A program made the position numbers and the translations under genes. The notes beneath the pieces are model-generated. The model was given only the letters and a program-made list of their open reading frames with translations. It had not been told where the DNA came from and did no database searches. 41,500 nt of DNA. Origin: UBA7672 sp036733305 (lineage in GTDB: Bacteria > Pseudomonadota > Alphaproteobacteria > Caulobacterales > Hyphomonadaceae). Where the stretch lies: NCBI GenBank assembly GCA_036733305.1, contig DAINAT010000018.1:1-41500 (forward strand), given 5' to 3'. Within the stretch, counting starts at the first letter, position 1. Every line of letters starts with the position of its first letter. Below are positions 1 through 7,021 of the stretch, piece by piece.

Positions 1-173
1 GGGTGCGGCGGGAAGCCGGACTTGGGCGCGATCAGGTCGTCATTCCAGACGCGGAGGCGGCCCCAGCTCATGCGCTTGGGATCGTAATACTCCGCGAAGG
101 AGAAGTGGTGATGGGCATCGAGCCAACCATGGTTGGCGCCGCCAAGAGTGTCGAACGGCCGGACTTCGATCAT
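1..173 (-). CDS. Pirin family protein (N-terminal part, cut by window start)
   Basis: The minus strand opens at an ATG (171-173) and reads about 57 codons to the window edge with no stop. The start reads MIEVRPFDTLGG, followed by GWLDAHHHFSFAEYYDPKR and a segment like LRVWNDDLIAP. This is the N-terminal signature of YhaK/pirin-type bicupins, in which the next residues normally supply the metal-binding HPH motif. GGGAGA lies about 7 nt upstream of the ATG. Pirins of this group are cytosolic metal cupins, some with quercetinase activity; the substrate here cannot be told. The rest of the gene lies outside the window. The G-rich heptad repeats at 255-291 sit in its upstream region. Confidence 0.85.
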   Translation of the reverse strand, partial: MIEVRPFDTLGGANHGWLDAHHHFSFAEYYDPKRMSWGRLRVWNDDLIAPKSGFPPH

Positions 174-254
174 AGGGGGATCTCCCGGTTGGAATTGCTG
201 TTGGCAGGTAGATAGTTGCAAATGCAACAACTTGCAAGAGGGGGGTGGGCAGTA

Positions 255-291
255 GGGATTGGGGAGTAGGGAGTAGGGAGTAGGGAGTAGG
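255..291 (+). repeat. G-rich heptad tandem repeat (GAGTAGG x4)
   Basis: Four perfect copies of GAGTAGG fill 264-291, preceded by GGGATTGG at 255-262. The plus strand thus carries five G runs separated by 3-4 nt, which fits the usual G-quadruplex pattern. It lies about 80 nt upstream of the pirin start codon. A C-rich inverted relative lies at 348-378. Confidence 0.8.
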
Positions 292-310
292 AATTGCGTT
301 GAACGACAAA

Positions 311-344
311 GCAAAAGGCGCTCCCGGATGCCCGGAAGCGCCTT
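311..344 (-). terminator. Rho-independent terminator after the NIPSNAP gene
   Basis: AAGGCGCT (315-322) pairs with AGCGCCTT (337-344). Read on the minus strand, the stem is followed by a T-rich tract (CCTTTTGCTTTG). It lies about 47 nt past the stop of the minus-strand gene at 391. Confidence 0.75.
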
Positions 345-347
345 CAC

Positions 348-378
348 TATTCCCTACTGCCTACTCCCCATTCCCTGG
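348..378 (-). repeat. Inverted, degenerate copy of the GGGAGTAGG element
   Basis: On the minus strand this reads GGGAATGGGGAGTAGG followed by CAGTAGGGAAT, the same words as at 249-291 in a different order. With 255-291 it brackets the terminator hairpin at 315-344. The two copies could pair in a long transcript. Similar GGGAGTAGG-type intergenic elements are known to me as dispersed repeats in various bacteria. Confidence 0.65.
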
Positions 379-390
379 GGCGCGCAGCGC

Positions 391-1233
391 CTAGCGCAGC
401 GGCGAGTAGTCCGTCGGCGTGAGCTGGATCGAGACGACGCCGCCGGGGGAGATCAGCATGGGGCCGGTCTTCTGGCTGTCGTCGGAGACCTTCTTCCATT
501 CCGGGTCGGCGCCGAAGGCTTTCCAGCTTTCATTGCGGGCTTCCTGGCTCGGGAAGGCGAGCATGTAGACCATCTTGTCGGTCATGGCGGGCTGGTCAGC
601 GACCGGGCGCCAGTAGAGATAGTTGGTCATGCCGTGCTTCGCGAAAATGCGGAGCGTGTGGTCGCGGAAGCGGGTGTGCAGATCCTCGATGCGGCCTGGC
701 ATCACGGTGTAGGTGCGCAGCTCGAAATGGCGCGGCGTGGCGGTGGGCTTGGTGTTCAGCTTCGGCGAATAGTCGGCCGGGCTGAGGAAGACGTTCTCGA
801 TCTTCGAGGTGAGCGAGCCATTCTTCTGGCTGTCGGCGTAGACCTGTTTCCATTCCGGGTCGTTGGCGAAGGCCGTCCAGGCGGCGTCGCGCGCGGCGCG
901 GTCTTTGTAGCCCATCACGTAGATCAGGCGGTTATCCAGCGTCTGGCCCGGTTGCGGGGCGACGTGGAAGAAGCCGATCGGCGTCATGCCATGCTTCTGG
1001 AAGAGGCCGATGGTGTGATCGCGGAAGCGGGCGTCGAGCTCGGCCATCTTGCCGGGCGCAGCCGTGTAGGTGCGCAGCTCGTAAATGCCGATGTTCGCCG
1101 CAGCCGGATTTGGATCTGAAGGAGATGCGCCCATGCTGGAGCATGCCGACAGAAGGGCGGCGGCAGCAATGGCTGCGAAAGCCGCGGCCCTACGTGTGAA
1201 GGATGGGCGGGTGAGGGATGGGCGCGTGGTCAT
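391..1233 (-). CDS. Tandem NIPSNAP-domain lipoprotein
   Basis: The 280-residue product starts at ATG 1231-1233, with AGGAA just upstream; a longer reading from 1317 adds only low-complexity residues. An N-terminal signal ends in a lipobox (LLSAC, Cys about 32). Two similar halves follow, each opening with YELRTYT or FELRTYT and containing RFRDHT and KHGMT. That is the ferredoxin-like NIPSNAP fold in duplicate. It should sit in the envelope as a lipoprotein. NIPSNAP proteins have no firmly established enzymatic role. The gene ends in a terminator (311-344) and appears monocistronic. Confidence 0.88.
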   Translation of the reverse strand: MTTRPSLTRPSFTRRAAAFAAIAAAALLSACSSMGASPSDPNPAAANIGIYELRTYTAAPGKMAELDARFRDHTIGLFQKHGMTPIGFFHVAPQPGQTLDNRLIYVMGYKDRAARDAAWTAFANDPEWKQVYADSQKNGSLTSKIENVFLSPADYSPKLNTKPTATPRHFELRTYTVMPGRIEDLHTRFRDHTLRIFAKHGMTNYLYWRPVADQPAMTDKMVYMLAFPSQEARNESWKAFGADPEWKKVSDDSQKTGPMLISPGGVVSIQLTPTDYSPLR

Positions 1234-1365
1234 GTTTCCTGCCTGTTGGATAGCCTGAGCAGCCCGGTTTTGCCGGGTCGATTTGCCCAAGGAATAGCGC
1301 ACAGGAAGGTTGAACAACAGATACGGCGAGCGCGCTCAGGTGAATGTGAGGCAGCAAGTACTCGT

Positions 1366-1393
1366 TAGCTAAACGCGCCGGTCAGCTAAACGC
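1366..1393 (-). repeat. Short duplication across the dioxygenase stop codon
   Basis: On the minus strand GCGTTTAGCT occurs twice, 17 nt apart: once as the last codons of the dioxygenase (followed by the TGA) and once just downstream (followed by AA). The pattern suggests replication slippage at the gene end. Confidence 0.5.
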
Positions 1394-2161
1394 ATAGGCG
1401 TCCATGCGGAGGATGCCGTAGGTGGTGCTCTGGTGCAGGTGATTAACCGTACCGGCGCCGGCCCCCAGCGCCACATAGAGCGGCAGGAGATGCTCTTCCG
1501 TGGGGTGGTTATGGGCTGCTTCGGGGGCGCGTGTGCGGTAATTCAGGAGGTCGTCCGTGCGCTGGTCGCGCAGGGCGGAGACCATCCATTCGGCAAAGGA
1601 ATGCACCCAGCCAGGCTCTGGCGCATCGATACGGCCGCCGGAGGTTCGGAAGCTGGCGAGATCGTGCGTGAAGCTGCCGGAGCCGATGATGAGGATGCCC
1701 TCATCGCGCAGCGGGGCGAGAAGTTTGCCCAGTTCATGGTGGTGGGCCGGGCCGAGGTGGGTCTGCACGGATAGCTGGACGACGGGAATGTCCGCGCCCG
1801 GCCAGGCGACCAGCAGCGGCACCCACGCGCCATGATCAAGGCCGCGGCGCGGGTCGATGTCTGTGTGCATGCCGCCCGCGGTGAGCAGCTCGGCGACGCG
1901 TTTGGCCAGCGTAGCGGAGGGCGGGGCCGGATAGGAGATCTGGTAGAGGGCGGGCGGGAATCCGCCGAAATCGTGGATCGTCTCGTTGACCGCGGGCGCG
2001 TTTACGGTGGGGCGCAGACGCTCCCAATGGGCGGATACCATCAGGATCGCCTTGGGCCGTTCGGGCAGGATGGAGGGCAGCGTCGCGAGGAAGTCGCGCG
2101 CACTGGCGTCCTCGATCGCGAGCATGGGGGAACCGTGGGAGACGAAAATGGTTGGCAGCAT
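1382..2161 (-). CDS. LigB/DODA-type extradiol dioxygenase (YgiD-like)
   Basis: The 259-residue protein matches the class III extradiol ring-cleavage dioxygenases related to DOPA 4,5-dioxygenase and E. coli YgiD. It has the opening PTIFVSHGSPML (His9), VSAHWE (His45), TIHDFGGFP (His63), LDHGAWVPL (His110), GSGSFTHDL (His166) and HPTEEHLLPL (His219, His224). These His-rich motifs carry the metal site and catalytic base in the family. I chose ATG 2159-2161 because family members start right before this motif; a TTG at 2195-2197 would add 12 residues. The physiological substrate is uncertain; YgiD-like enzymes act on catechols. It is apparently a single gene. Confidence 0.88.
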   Translation of the reverse strand: MLPTIFVSHGSPMLAIEDASARDFLATLPSILPERPKAILMVSAHWERLRPTVNAPAVNETIHDFGGFPPALYQISYPAPPSATLAKRVAELLTAGGMHTDIDPRRGLDHGAWVPLLVAWPGADIPVVQLSVQTHLGPAHHHELGKLLAPLRDEGILIIGSGSFTHDLASFRTSGGRIDAPEPGWVHSFAEWMVSALRDQRTDDLLNYRTRAPEAAHNHPTEEHLLPLYVALGAGAGTVNHLHQSTTYGILRMDAYAFS

Positions 2162-2356
2162 GGGCGGCAAGGTGGAGGGGCGGTTGCTGCGGATCAAGAG
2201 GGCGCCGAGAATGGTCGGTTTCGCGCGGGTAACCCGTGTGAACCGATGAGCAACACATTTCTGGCCCTTCTGGTCTGGCCCTTCTGGTCCGGCCCGTCTG
2301 GACTGGGGCGATATCGATGGCGGCGTGCTGGCCGTGATCAGAACGAGGTCTCGGCT

Positions 2357-2629
2357 ATGCGTGTGGTGATTGCTTTCTTCCTGTCCTCGGCGTCGCTGGC
2401 GGCCTGTGGCGAGGCCGTGACGCCGGCGCCGGTCGAGGCGGCTGATGCGGCGACCGCGGCGCTGAAAGGCGCGGCGGAGCAGGAATGCGCAGAGCTGACG
2501 AACTATTCGCCCAAGAGCCTTGAGACAATGAACGCCGAAATGCAGGCGCTGACGACGCGCGAGTTCAAGTCGTGTGTCGAAGTGGTGACGCGTGGCGAAA
2601 CGCCGCCGCCTCTGCGCGGGCGTAGCTGA
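2357..2629 (+). CDS. Small hypothetical lipoprotein
   Basis: This 90-residue protein begins at ATG 2357, with GAACGAGG about 8 nt upstream. A short hydrophobic signal ends in the lipobox SLAAC (Cys17). The mature part is Ala/Glu-rich with two further cysteines (CAELTN, KSCVEV) that could form a disulfide. No family is recognised. A longer same-frame reading from 1832 runs antisense through the dioxygenase and is not credible. Confidence 0.7.
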   Translation: MRVVIAFFLSSASLAACGEAVTPAPVEAADAATAALKGAAEQECAELTNYSPKSLETMNAEMQALTTREFKSCVEVVTRGETPPPLRGRS

Positions 2630-2709
2630 GCTGGCAAACCCACCGCTGAATCGAAAGTCGCGCCGGGGCGCAGCGGAGGCGCGCTCCCGGCATTGACCCG
2701 ACTTTCAGA

Positions 2710-3693
2710 TCAGCCGTTGACGCCCTTCATGCCGCTTTCGTCGTAGCGCTCGCCCTTCACCTTCGACGCGAGGCTGTCGAGCTTGGCGATGGCTGCTGGC
2801 GTCAGCTTCACATCGGCGGCGCCGAGATTCTGCTTGAGGTTCTCCAGCTTCGTCGTGCCGGGAATGGCAACGACATTGTCAGCGCGCTGGAGCACCCAGG
2901 CGAGGGCGACCTGTCCGGCCGTTGCGTTGAGGTCGGACGCGACGCGGGCGATCTCTTCGACAAGGGCGAGGTTGTTTTCCAGCGCGTCGCCTGAGAAGCG
3001 CGGAGCCATCAAGGCGCGGAAGTCGAAGCCATCGGCCTTCCAGTCCTTCGACCAGCCTGCAAGCATGCCGCGGCCAAGCGGGGAGTAGGCGACGAGCGTT
3101 GTGCCGAGATCCTTGCAGGCGTCGAGGATGCCGTCGCTCTCGATGAAGCGCGTGAAGATCGAGAATTCGGATTGTAGCGCGGCGATGGGGTGAACCTTGT
3201 GCGCCGCGCGCAGCGTTTCAGCCGTCACCTCGGAAAGGCCAATATTGCGGACCTTGCCTTCCTTCACGGCCTCGGCCATCGCGCCGACCGTTTCCTCGAT
3301 CGGACGCGAGAAATCGCGGCGGTGCAGATACCAGAGGTCGACATGGTCGGTCTTCAGGAAGCGCAGCGATTGTTCAAGTGCGCGCTTTGCGTTCTCCGGG
3401 GAGCCATCGACGCGGCGCTCGCCAGTTTCAAGATTGTATTTCGGGCCGAACTTGGTGGCGATGAAAGCCTTGTCGCGTCTGTCGTGAAAGGCGGCGCCGA
3501 GCTGCTGCTCGTTGACGCCCATGCCATACATCTCCGCCGTATCGAAATGATCGACGCCAAGATCCAGCCCCGCGTGAAGCAGCTTCACGGCTTCAGCCTC
3601 TTCGAGAGGTTTGCCGTAGAATGCGGCCATGCCCATGCAGCCGAGGCCGATGGCGTTGAGCGGTTTCGATTTTCCGATAGTGCGGCGGATCAT
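2710..3693 (-). CDS. Aldo/keto reductase
   Basis: The 327-residue NADPH-dependent reductase has the full AKR tetrad: Asp51 and Tyr56 (FDTAEMYG), Lys81 (ATKFG) and His124 (WYLHRRD). It opens with LNAIGLGCMGM and carries the cofactor-side motif AYSPLGRGMLAG. Length and order fit the AKR13/YakC-like group that reduces aldehydes and other carbonyls in the cytosol. ATG 3691-3693 lies 18 nt from an 18-bp palindrome (3712-3729), and a divergent glutathione S-transferase follows. This suggests a small regulated detoxification pair. Confidence 0.93.
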   Translation of the reverse strand: MIRRTIGKSKPLNAIGLGCMGMAAFYGKPLEEAEAVKLLHAGLDLGVDHFDTAEMYGMGVNEQQLGAAFHDRRDKAFIATKFGPKYNLETGERRVDGSPENAKRALEQSLRFLKTDHVDLWYLHRRDFSRPIEETVGAMAEAVKEGKVRNIGLSEVTAETLRAAHKVHPIAALQSEFSIFTRFIESDGILDACKDLGTTLVAYSPLGRGMLAGWSKDWKADGFDFRALMAPRFSGDALENNLALVEEIARVASDLNATAGQVALAWVLQRADNVVAIPGTTKLENLKQNLGAADVKLTPAAIAKLDSLASKVKGERYDESGMKGVNG

Positions 3694-3711
3694 AGGCTGA
3701 CTCCTGCGCGG

Positions 3712-3729
3712 TGTGAGCGTTCACTCACA
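3712..3729. promoter_or_regulatory. Operator-like palindrome between AKR and GST
   Basis: TGTGAG and CTCACA form perfect 6-bp arms around a 6-bp centre (CGTTCA). It sits 18 nt upstream of the AKR start and about 100 nt upstream of the divergent GST. Arm length and spacing resemble TetR/AcrR-family operators. No TetR gene is present in the window, so the regulator is unknown. Confidence 0.5.
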
Positions 3730-3830
3730 TAGTGGGGGCGATGCCCCTTCGGGTCAACCCCAGCGGTACGCGTTTCCCTCGAACGCGCTCCGGGTCTAGG
3801 ATTGGCGAAACACTTCAGGGAAGACGCGCC

Positions 3831-4457
3831 ATGCTGACTGTCCACCATCTCAACGAGTCGCGCTCGCAGCGCATTCTATGGCTGCTGGAGGAGTTGGGTA
3901 CGCCGTACGAGTTGAAGGTCTATCAGCGCGATGCGCAGACCCGGCTGGCCCCGCCGGAGCTGAAGGCAATCAACCCGCTGGGCAAAAGCCCGATGATCAC
4001 CGAGGGCGGCCGCACAATCATCGAGACCGGCGCCATCATCGACTATGTGATCCGCCATCATGGTGCAGGCCGCATGCAGCCTGATCCGAAGTCGGCGGAC
4101 TACGACGTCTATGTGCAATGGCTGCACTACGGCGAAGGCTCGGCCATGCTGCCGCTGATGCTGCACATGTATGTCGGGCGGCTGAAGGAAGCTGGCGCGC
4201 CGCTGCATCCGCGTATCCAGAGCGAGATCGCCAACCATCTCGGTTTCATCGACGGCTATCTTGCCGGCAAGCAGTTCTTCGTCGGTAATGACCTGACCGG
4301 CGCTGATATCCAGATGAGCTTCGTCGCAGAAGTGGCGCGCGCGCAGCAGTCACTGCCATCCTACCCGAACTTTAGTGCGTGGCTCGATCGCATGCATGAA
4401 CGGCCCGCGTGGAAGCGCGGCATCGAGAAGGGCGGGGCCTACGCGCTGGGTCGGTAG
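3831..4457 (+). CDS. Glutathione S-transferase family protein
   Basis: This 208-residue two-domain protein has a thioredoxin-fold N-terminus (LTVHHLNESRSQRILWLLEE, Ser10-Ser12 region) and the glutathione-binding turn NPLGKSPMI with ETGAI. The all-helical C-terminal domain carries the N-capping box LTGADIQMS. Length is normal for bacterial cytosolic GSTs. ATG 3831 was chosen over the upstream in-frame 3732 because homology starts there and CAGGGA lies about 10 nt before it. It likely conjugates or reduces electrophiles with glutathione. It converges on the lipoprotein at 4465 with a 7-nt gap. Confidence 0.92.
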   Translation: MLTVHHLNESRSQRILWLLEELGTPYELKVYQRDAQTRLAPPELKAINPLGKSPMITEGGRTIIETGAIIDYVIRHHGAGRMQPDPKSADYDVYVQWLHYGEGSAMLPLMLHMYVGRLKEAGAPLHPRIQSEIANHLGFIDGYLAGKQFFVGNDLTGADIQMSFVAEVARAQQSLPSYPNFSAWLDRMHERPAWKRGIEKGGAYALGR

Positions 4458-4464
4458 CCCACCA

Positions 4465-5094
4465 CTATTGCGGCGCGGCGACCTGCTTGCGGATTTCGGC
4501 AACGCCGCGAATGACGGATTTGATGCCGTCGTCCGGCGTATCGACCAGCGCGCCGCGATAGCCTTCAACCGTGAGGTCCGGCCCGATCAGCAGGTAGGAC
4601 GGCGTCACGGTGACATCGAGTTGCTTCGCGTAGTCCGTCTCGTCATAGAGCGTCGGCCAGGCCGGTGGCGTGGCCGGCGGCGGCGTTGTCGCCTTCGGGT
4701 TGATGGCGACGAAGTCGAGATCGGGGTCCTGATCGGCGGCGGAGTTGAGCGCCGCCACATAATCCTTCTCCGCCTCCGCGCGGTCTGCGTCTGAGGTGGC
4801 GAAGCCGATGATGGTCCAGCGACCGCGGAGATTTTCCTGCGTTAGCTCCGTTCCGTTCGCTTGGCTGAGCGCGAAGGGGGGCAGCGTCGAGCCAAGGATC
4901 GACAGGGCGCCTGAGCCAGTCTCCCATCCGTCAACGCTGGCGCGCTGGCGTGTGTCGAGAGTTCCGGGTGCGGCCTGTTCCGCTGCCGGAACTGTCGGGG
5001 CCGCTGGTGTTGGGTTGGTGGGCTGCCCGCAGGCGGCCAGTATCACTGATGACAGCGCCAGAGTTGCTGTGGCGGCAAGAACAATGGTGCGCAT
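4465..5094 (-). CDS. Thioredoxin-fold lipoprotein lacking CXXC
   Basis: The 209-residue protein starts at ATG 5092-5094. It has a signal and lipobox (VILAAC, Cys22) and a Pro/Ala-rich tether to about residue 65. A thioredoxin/TlpA-like domain follows: PPFALSQANG, then LRGRWTIIGFAT, and the cis-proline stretch VTPSYLLIGPD with Pro165. Where redoxins carry CXXC, after the GFAT strand, this protein has Ser-Asp-Ala-Asp (about 101-104). Thiol-disulfide exchange is therefore unlikely. It is probably a periplasm-facing, lipid-anchored binding or SCO-like protein. The function is unknown. Confidence 0.78.
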   Translation of the reverse strand: MRTIVLAATATLALSSVILAACGQPTNPTPAAPTVPAAEQAAPGTLDTRQRASVDGWETGSGALSILGSTLPPFALSQANGTELTQENLRGRWTIIGFATSDADRAEAEKDYVAALNSAADQDPDLDFVAINPKATTPPPATPPAWPTLYDETDYAKQLDVTVTPSYLLIGPDLTVEGYRGALVDTPDDGIKSVIRGVAEIRKQVAAPQ

Positions 5095-5181
5095 GACGTG
5101 ACTCCCGGTTGTCCCAAGGCTCGTACCCGATTTGGGCGGATACGTGACGGGAGATCAACGGCGGTGTGTCCAACTGACGTT

Positions 5182-5203
5182 GGGCCAAGCTGGGGCCAAG
5201 CTG
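5182..5203. repeat. Tandem 11-bp duplication
   Basis: GGGCCAAGCTG occurs twice head to tail in the gap between the lipoprotein at 5094 and the deacetylase at 5252. It is probably a slippage product; no function is evident. Confidence 0.6.
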
Positions 5204-5251
5204 GCGCGTTGATGTGCGCGTGCTAACGATGCGCACTGGGAGGATCGGGGC

Positions 5252-6094
5252 ATGATGAAAAAAATCGCGATCGGCGTTGGCATTCTGGCGGGCGTGGTGG
5301 TCGTCGCCCTTGTTGCCGGCGTTCTCTACATGCGCACATATTTCGCGGCCGATGGCGCGAAGCAGGTTGCGTCTGTGGTCGGCGATGCGGGGGCCAAGCG
5401 TGTGCTGGGCGTGTTCGCGCATCCTGATGACGAGCAGCTGGTCACCGGCTTCTTCTCGTACGCGAAGGAGAAGGATGCTGCCTTCACCTCGCTGGTCACG
5501 GGCACCAAGGGCGAGGCCGGACATCAGGTGCCGACCGTCGCGCGCCAGCAGGATCTCGGGCTCGTGCGGAAGGCGGAGGCGCTCAAGAACGGCTTCGCGC
5601 TCGGCATCGACGATCAGGAAGTGTGGGACTATCCCGATGGCGGCGTGCCGGAAGTTCCGATGGAGGAACTGGTCGCGCGCGTGGTTGCGAAGATCAACGC
5701 CGTGCAGCCGGAGATGGTGGTGACGTTCTGGCCCGCCAGCGGCGCGACCGGTCACAAGGATCACATGCGCATGGGCCTCGTCGCAGAGACGGCGGTGAAG
5801 CAGGTGCGCGCACAGGCGAGCGGCGCCTATCGCGGCCCGAAATTCCTCGCCTACGTGATCACGCCGCCAAATGGCCTGCGCACATTCGGCGGCGCCACCG
5901 GCAAGTTCGTCGCTGACAACCAGCCTGACGCGACGCACGCCATGCCGGGCAACACATCCGCCAAACTGCGCGGCTGGAAAATTCACGCCTCGCAGGAGCA
6001 CTACGTGCAAGCCGTCTACGGCTTCCCCGACTGGCTTCTCTACCTGTTCTGGGACCAGGAGTTCTATCGCGTGGTGGATTTAGACGCCGGTTGA
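5252..6094 (+). CDS. PIG-L/LmbE family deacetylase, membrane-anchored
   Basis: The 280-residue protein starts at ATG 5252, with GGGAGG about 8 nt upstream. An N-terminal transmembrane segment (about 4-26) with no obvious cleavage site precedes the PIG-L domain. Zinc motifs are AHPDDE (56-61) and HKDH (168-171), both intact. Members hydrolyse N-acetyl groups from GlcNAc-type sugars. The anchor suggests the catalytic domain is held at the inner membrane facing the periplasm. It is monocistronic and ends at a long hairpin (6098-6148). The substrate is unknown. Confidence 0.88.
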   Translation: MMKKIAIGVGILAGVVVVALVAGVLYMRTYFAADGAKQVASVVGDAGAKRVLGVFAHPDDEQLVTGFFSYAKEKDAAFTSLVTGTKGEAGHQVPTVARQQDLGLVRKAEALKNGFALGIDDQEVWDYPDGGVPEVPMEELVARVVAKINAVQPEMVVTFWPASGATGHKDHMRMGLVAETAVKQVRAQASGAYRGPKFLAYVITPPNGLRTFGGATGKFVADNQPDATHAMPGNTSAKLRGWKIHASQEHYVQAVYGFPDWLLYLFWDQEFYRVVDLDAG

Positions 6095-6097
6095 ATA

Positions 6098-6148
6098 CGC
6101 CCTCGTCCTGAGCAGGCCCGAAGGGCCGTTCGTCCAAGGACGAGGGCG
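6098..6148. terminator. Bidirectional hairpin between convergent genes
   Basis: A 12-bp stem pairs 6098-6109 with 6137-6148 (CGCCCTCGTCCT/AGGACGAGGGCG). An inner hairpin sits at 6115-6127 (GGCCC gaa GGGCC). The GTCCTGAGC...AAGGAC wording resembles a dispersed intergenic palindrome common in proteobacteria. It lies between the stops of the deacetylase and the SDR and could stop transcription from both sides. Confidence 0.65.
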
Positions 6149-6157
6149 CGCTTCACG

Positions 6158-6955
6158 CTACTCGAAATTCACCCGCCCGCCGAACGTCATCCCCGCGTCG
6201 ATCACCAGGTCGTGGCAGGTGATGTGGCGGGCTTCGTCGCTGGCGAGGAAGACAGCGCCCATGGCGATGTCGATGGGCAGGCCGGAGCGGTGCAGGGGCG
6301 TGGCTTTCGCCAGATTGGCGGTGAGCTTGCTCAGCTTCGCATCTGCCTTGCCGGCTTCCATGTGTGCCGCAGCTTCCGAGCCGCCGAAGAAGATCGGCGT
6401 GGCGATGGCGCCGGGCGAGATGCAGTTCACGCGGATATTGCTTGGCCCAAGCTCCATGCCGGCCATCTTGGTCGCCTGGACGACGCCTGCCTTGCAGATC
6501 GAATAGAGGTATTGGCCCATGTGCGAGCGCTGGGCGGCGACGCTGGCATTGTTGATAATCGAGCCGCCGCCATTGGCTTTCATGATCGGCGCGGCATGGC
6601 GGATGCCGAAGATGACAGAGCCGAGCAGCAGGTCGGTTGCGTGCTTGAAGTCGTCATAAGTGACGGTGTCGGCCGTTCCCTTGGTCGGGCCGCCTGCATT
6701 GCTGAACAGAACGTCCAGTTTGCCGAAGGCTTTCGCTGCGGCGTCGATGGACGCCTTGATCTCGGCTTCCTTCGTCACGTCTGACTGGAAGAAGGTTGCG
6801 CCGGTGGCCTTGGCGATCTTCGCGCCGCTCTCGGCATTGCGGCCGGTAAACATCACTTTCGCCCCCTCGGCGACGAAAGCCTCGACGGTGGCCTCGCCGA
6901 TCCCGCTGGTGCCGCCGGTGATGAGGCAGGCTTTTCCGTTCAGACGATTGGGCAT
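6158..6955 (-). CDS. Short-chain dehydrogenase/reductase
   Basis: The 265-residue classical SDR has the nucleotide-binding TGGTSGIG (13-20), NAG (86-88), catalytic Ser138 and Tyr151-x3-Lys155 (YSICK). ATG 6953-6955 is preceded by CCGGAG about 7 nt upstream; an in-frame start at 6991 would run through a hairpin and is less likely. The gene follows the thiolase on the same strand, separated by 66 nt that include a hairpin. It may act on a hydroxy- or keto-acyl intermediate, but SDR substrates cannot be read from sequence. Confidence 0.9.
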   Translation of the reverse strand: MPNRLNGKACLITGGTSGIGEATVEAFVAEGAKVMFTGRNAESGAKIAKATGATFFQSDVTKEAEIKASIDAAAKAFGKLDVLFSNAGGPTKGTADTVTYDDFKHATDLLLGSVIFGIRHAAPIMKANGGGSIINNASVAAQRSHMGQYLYSICKAGVVQATKMAGMELGPSNIRVNCISPGAIATPIFFGGSEAAAHMEAGKADAKLSKLTANLAKATPLHRSGLPIDIAMGAVFLASDEARHITCHDLVIDAGMTFGGRVNFE

Positions 6956-6974
6956 GATAACTCCGGATATGAAA

Positions 6975-6998
6975 CGGCCCGGTGTTTCCACCGGGCCG
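6975..6998 (-). terminator. Hairpin between thiolase and SDR
   Basis: CGGCCCGGTG (6975-6984) pairs with CACCGGGCCG (6989-6998). On the minus strand the loop reads GAAA and the stem is followed by a short TTTC. The 10-bp stem is strong but the T tract is weak. It may terminate or attenuate transcription from the thiolase into the SDR. Confidence 0.6.
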
Positions 6999-7021
6999 GG
7001 TTATTCAGACGTTGATCGAGG

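Noticed and set aside
4931..6010. 359-codon minus-strand open frame across the PIG-L deacetylase
   Set aside because: It is antisense to an intact enzyme and out of frame with the lipoprotein it overlaps.
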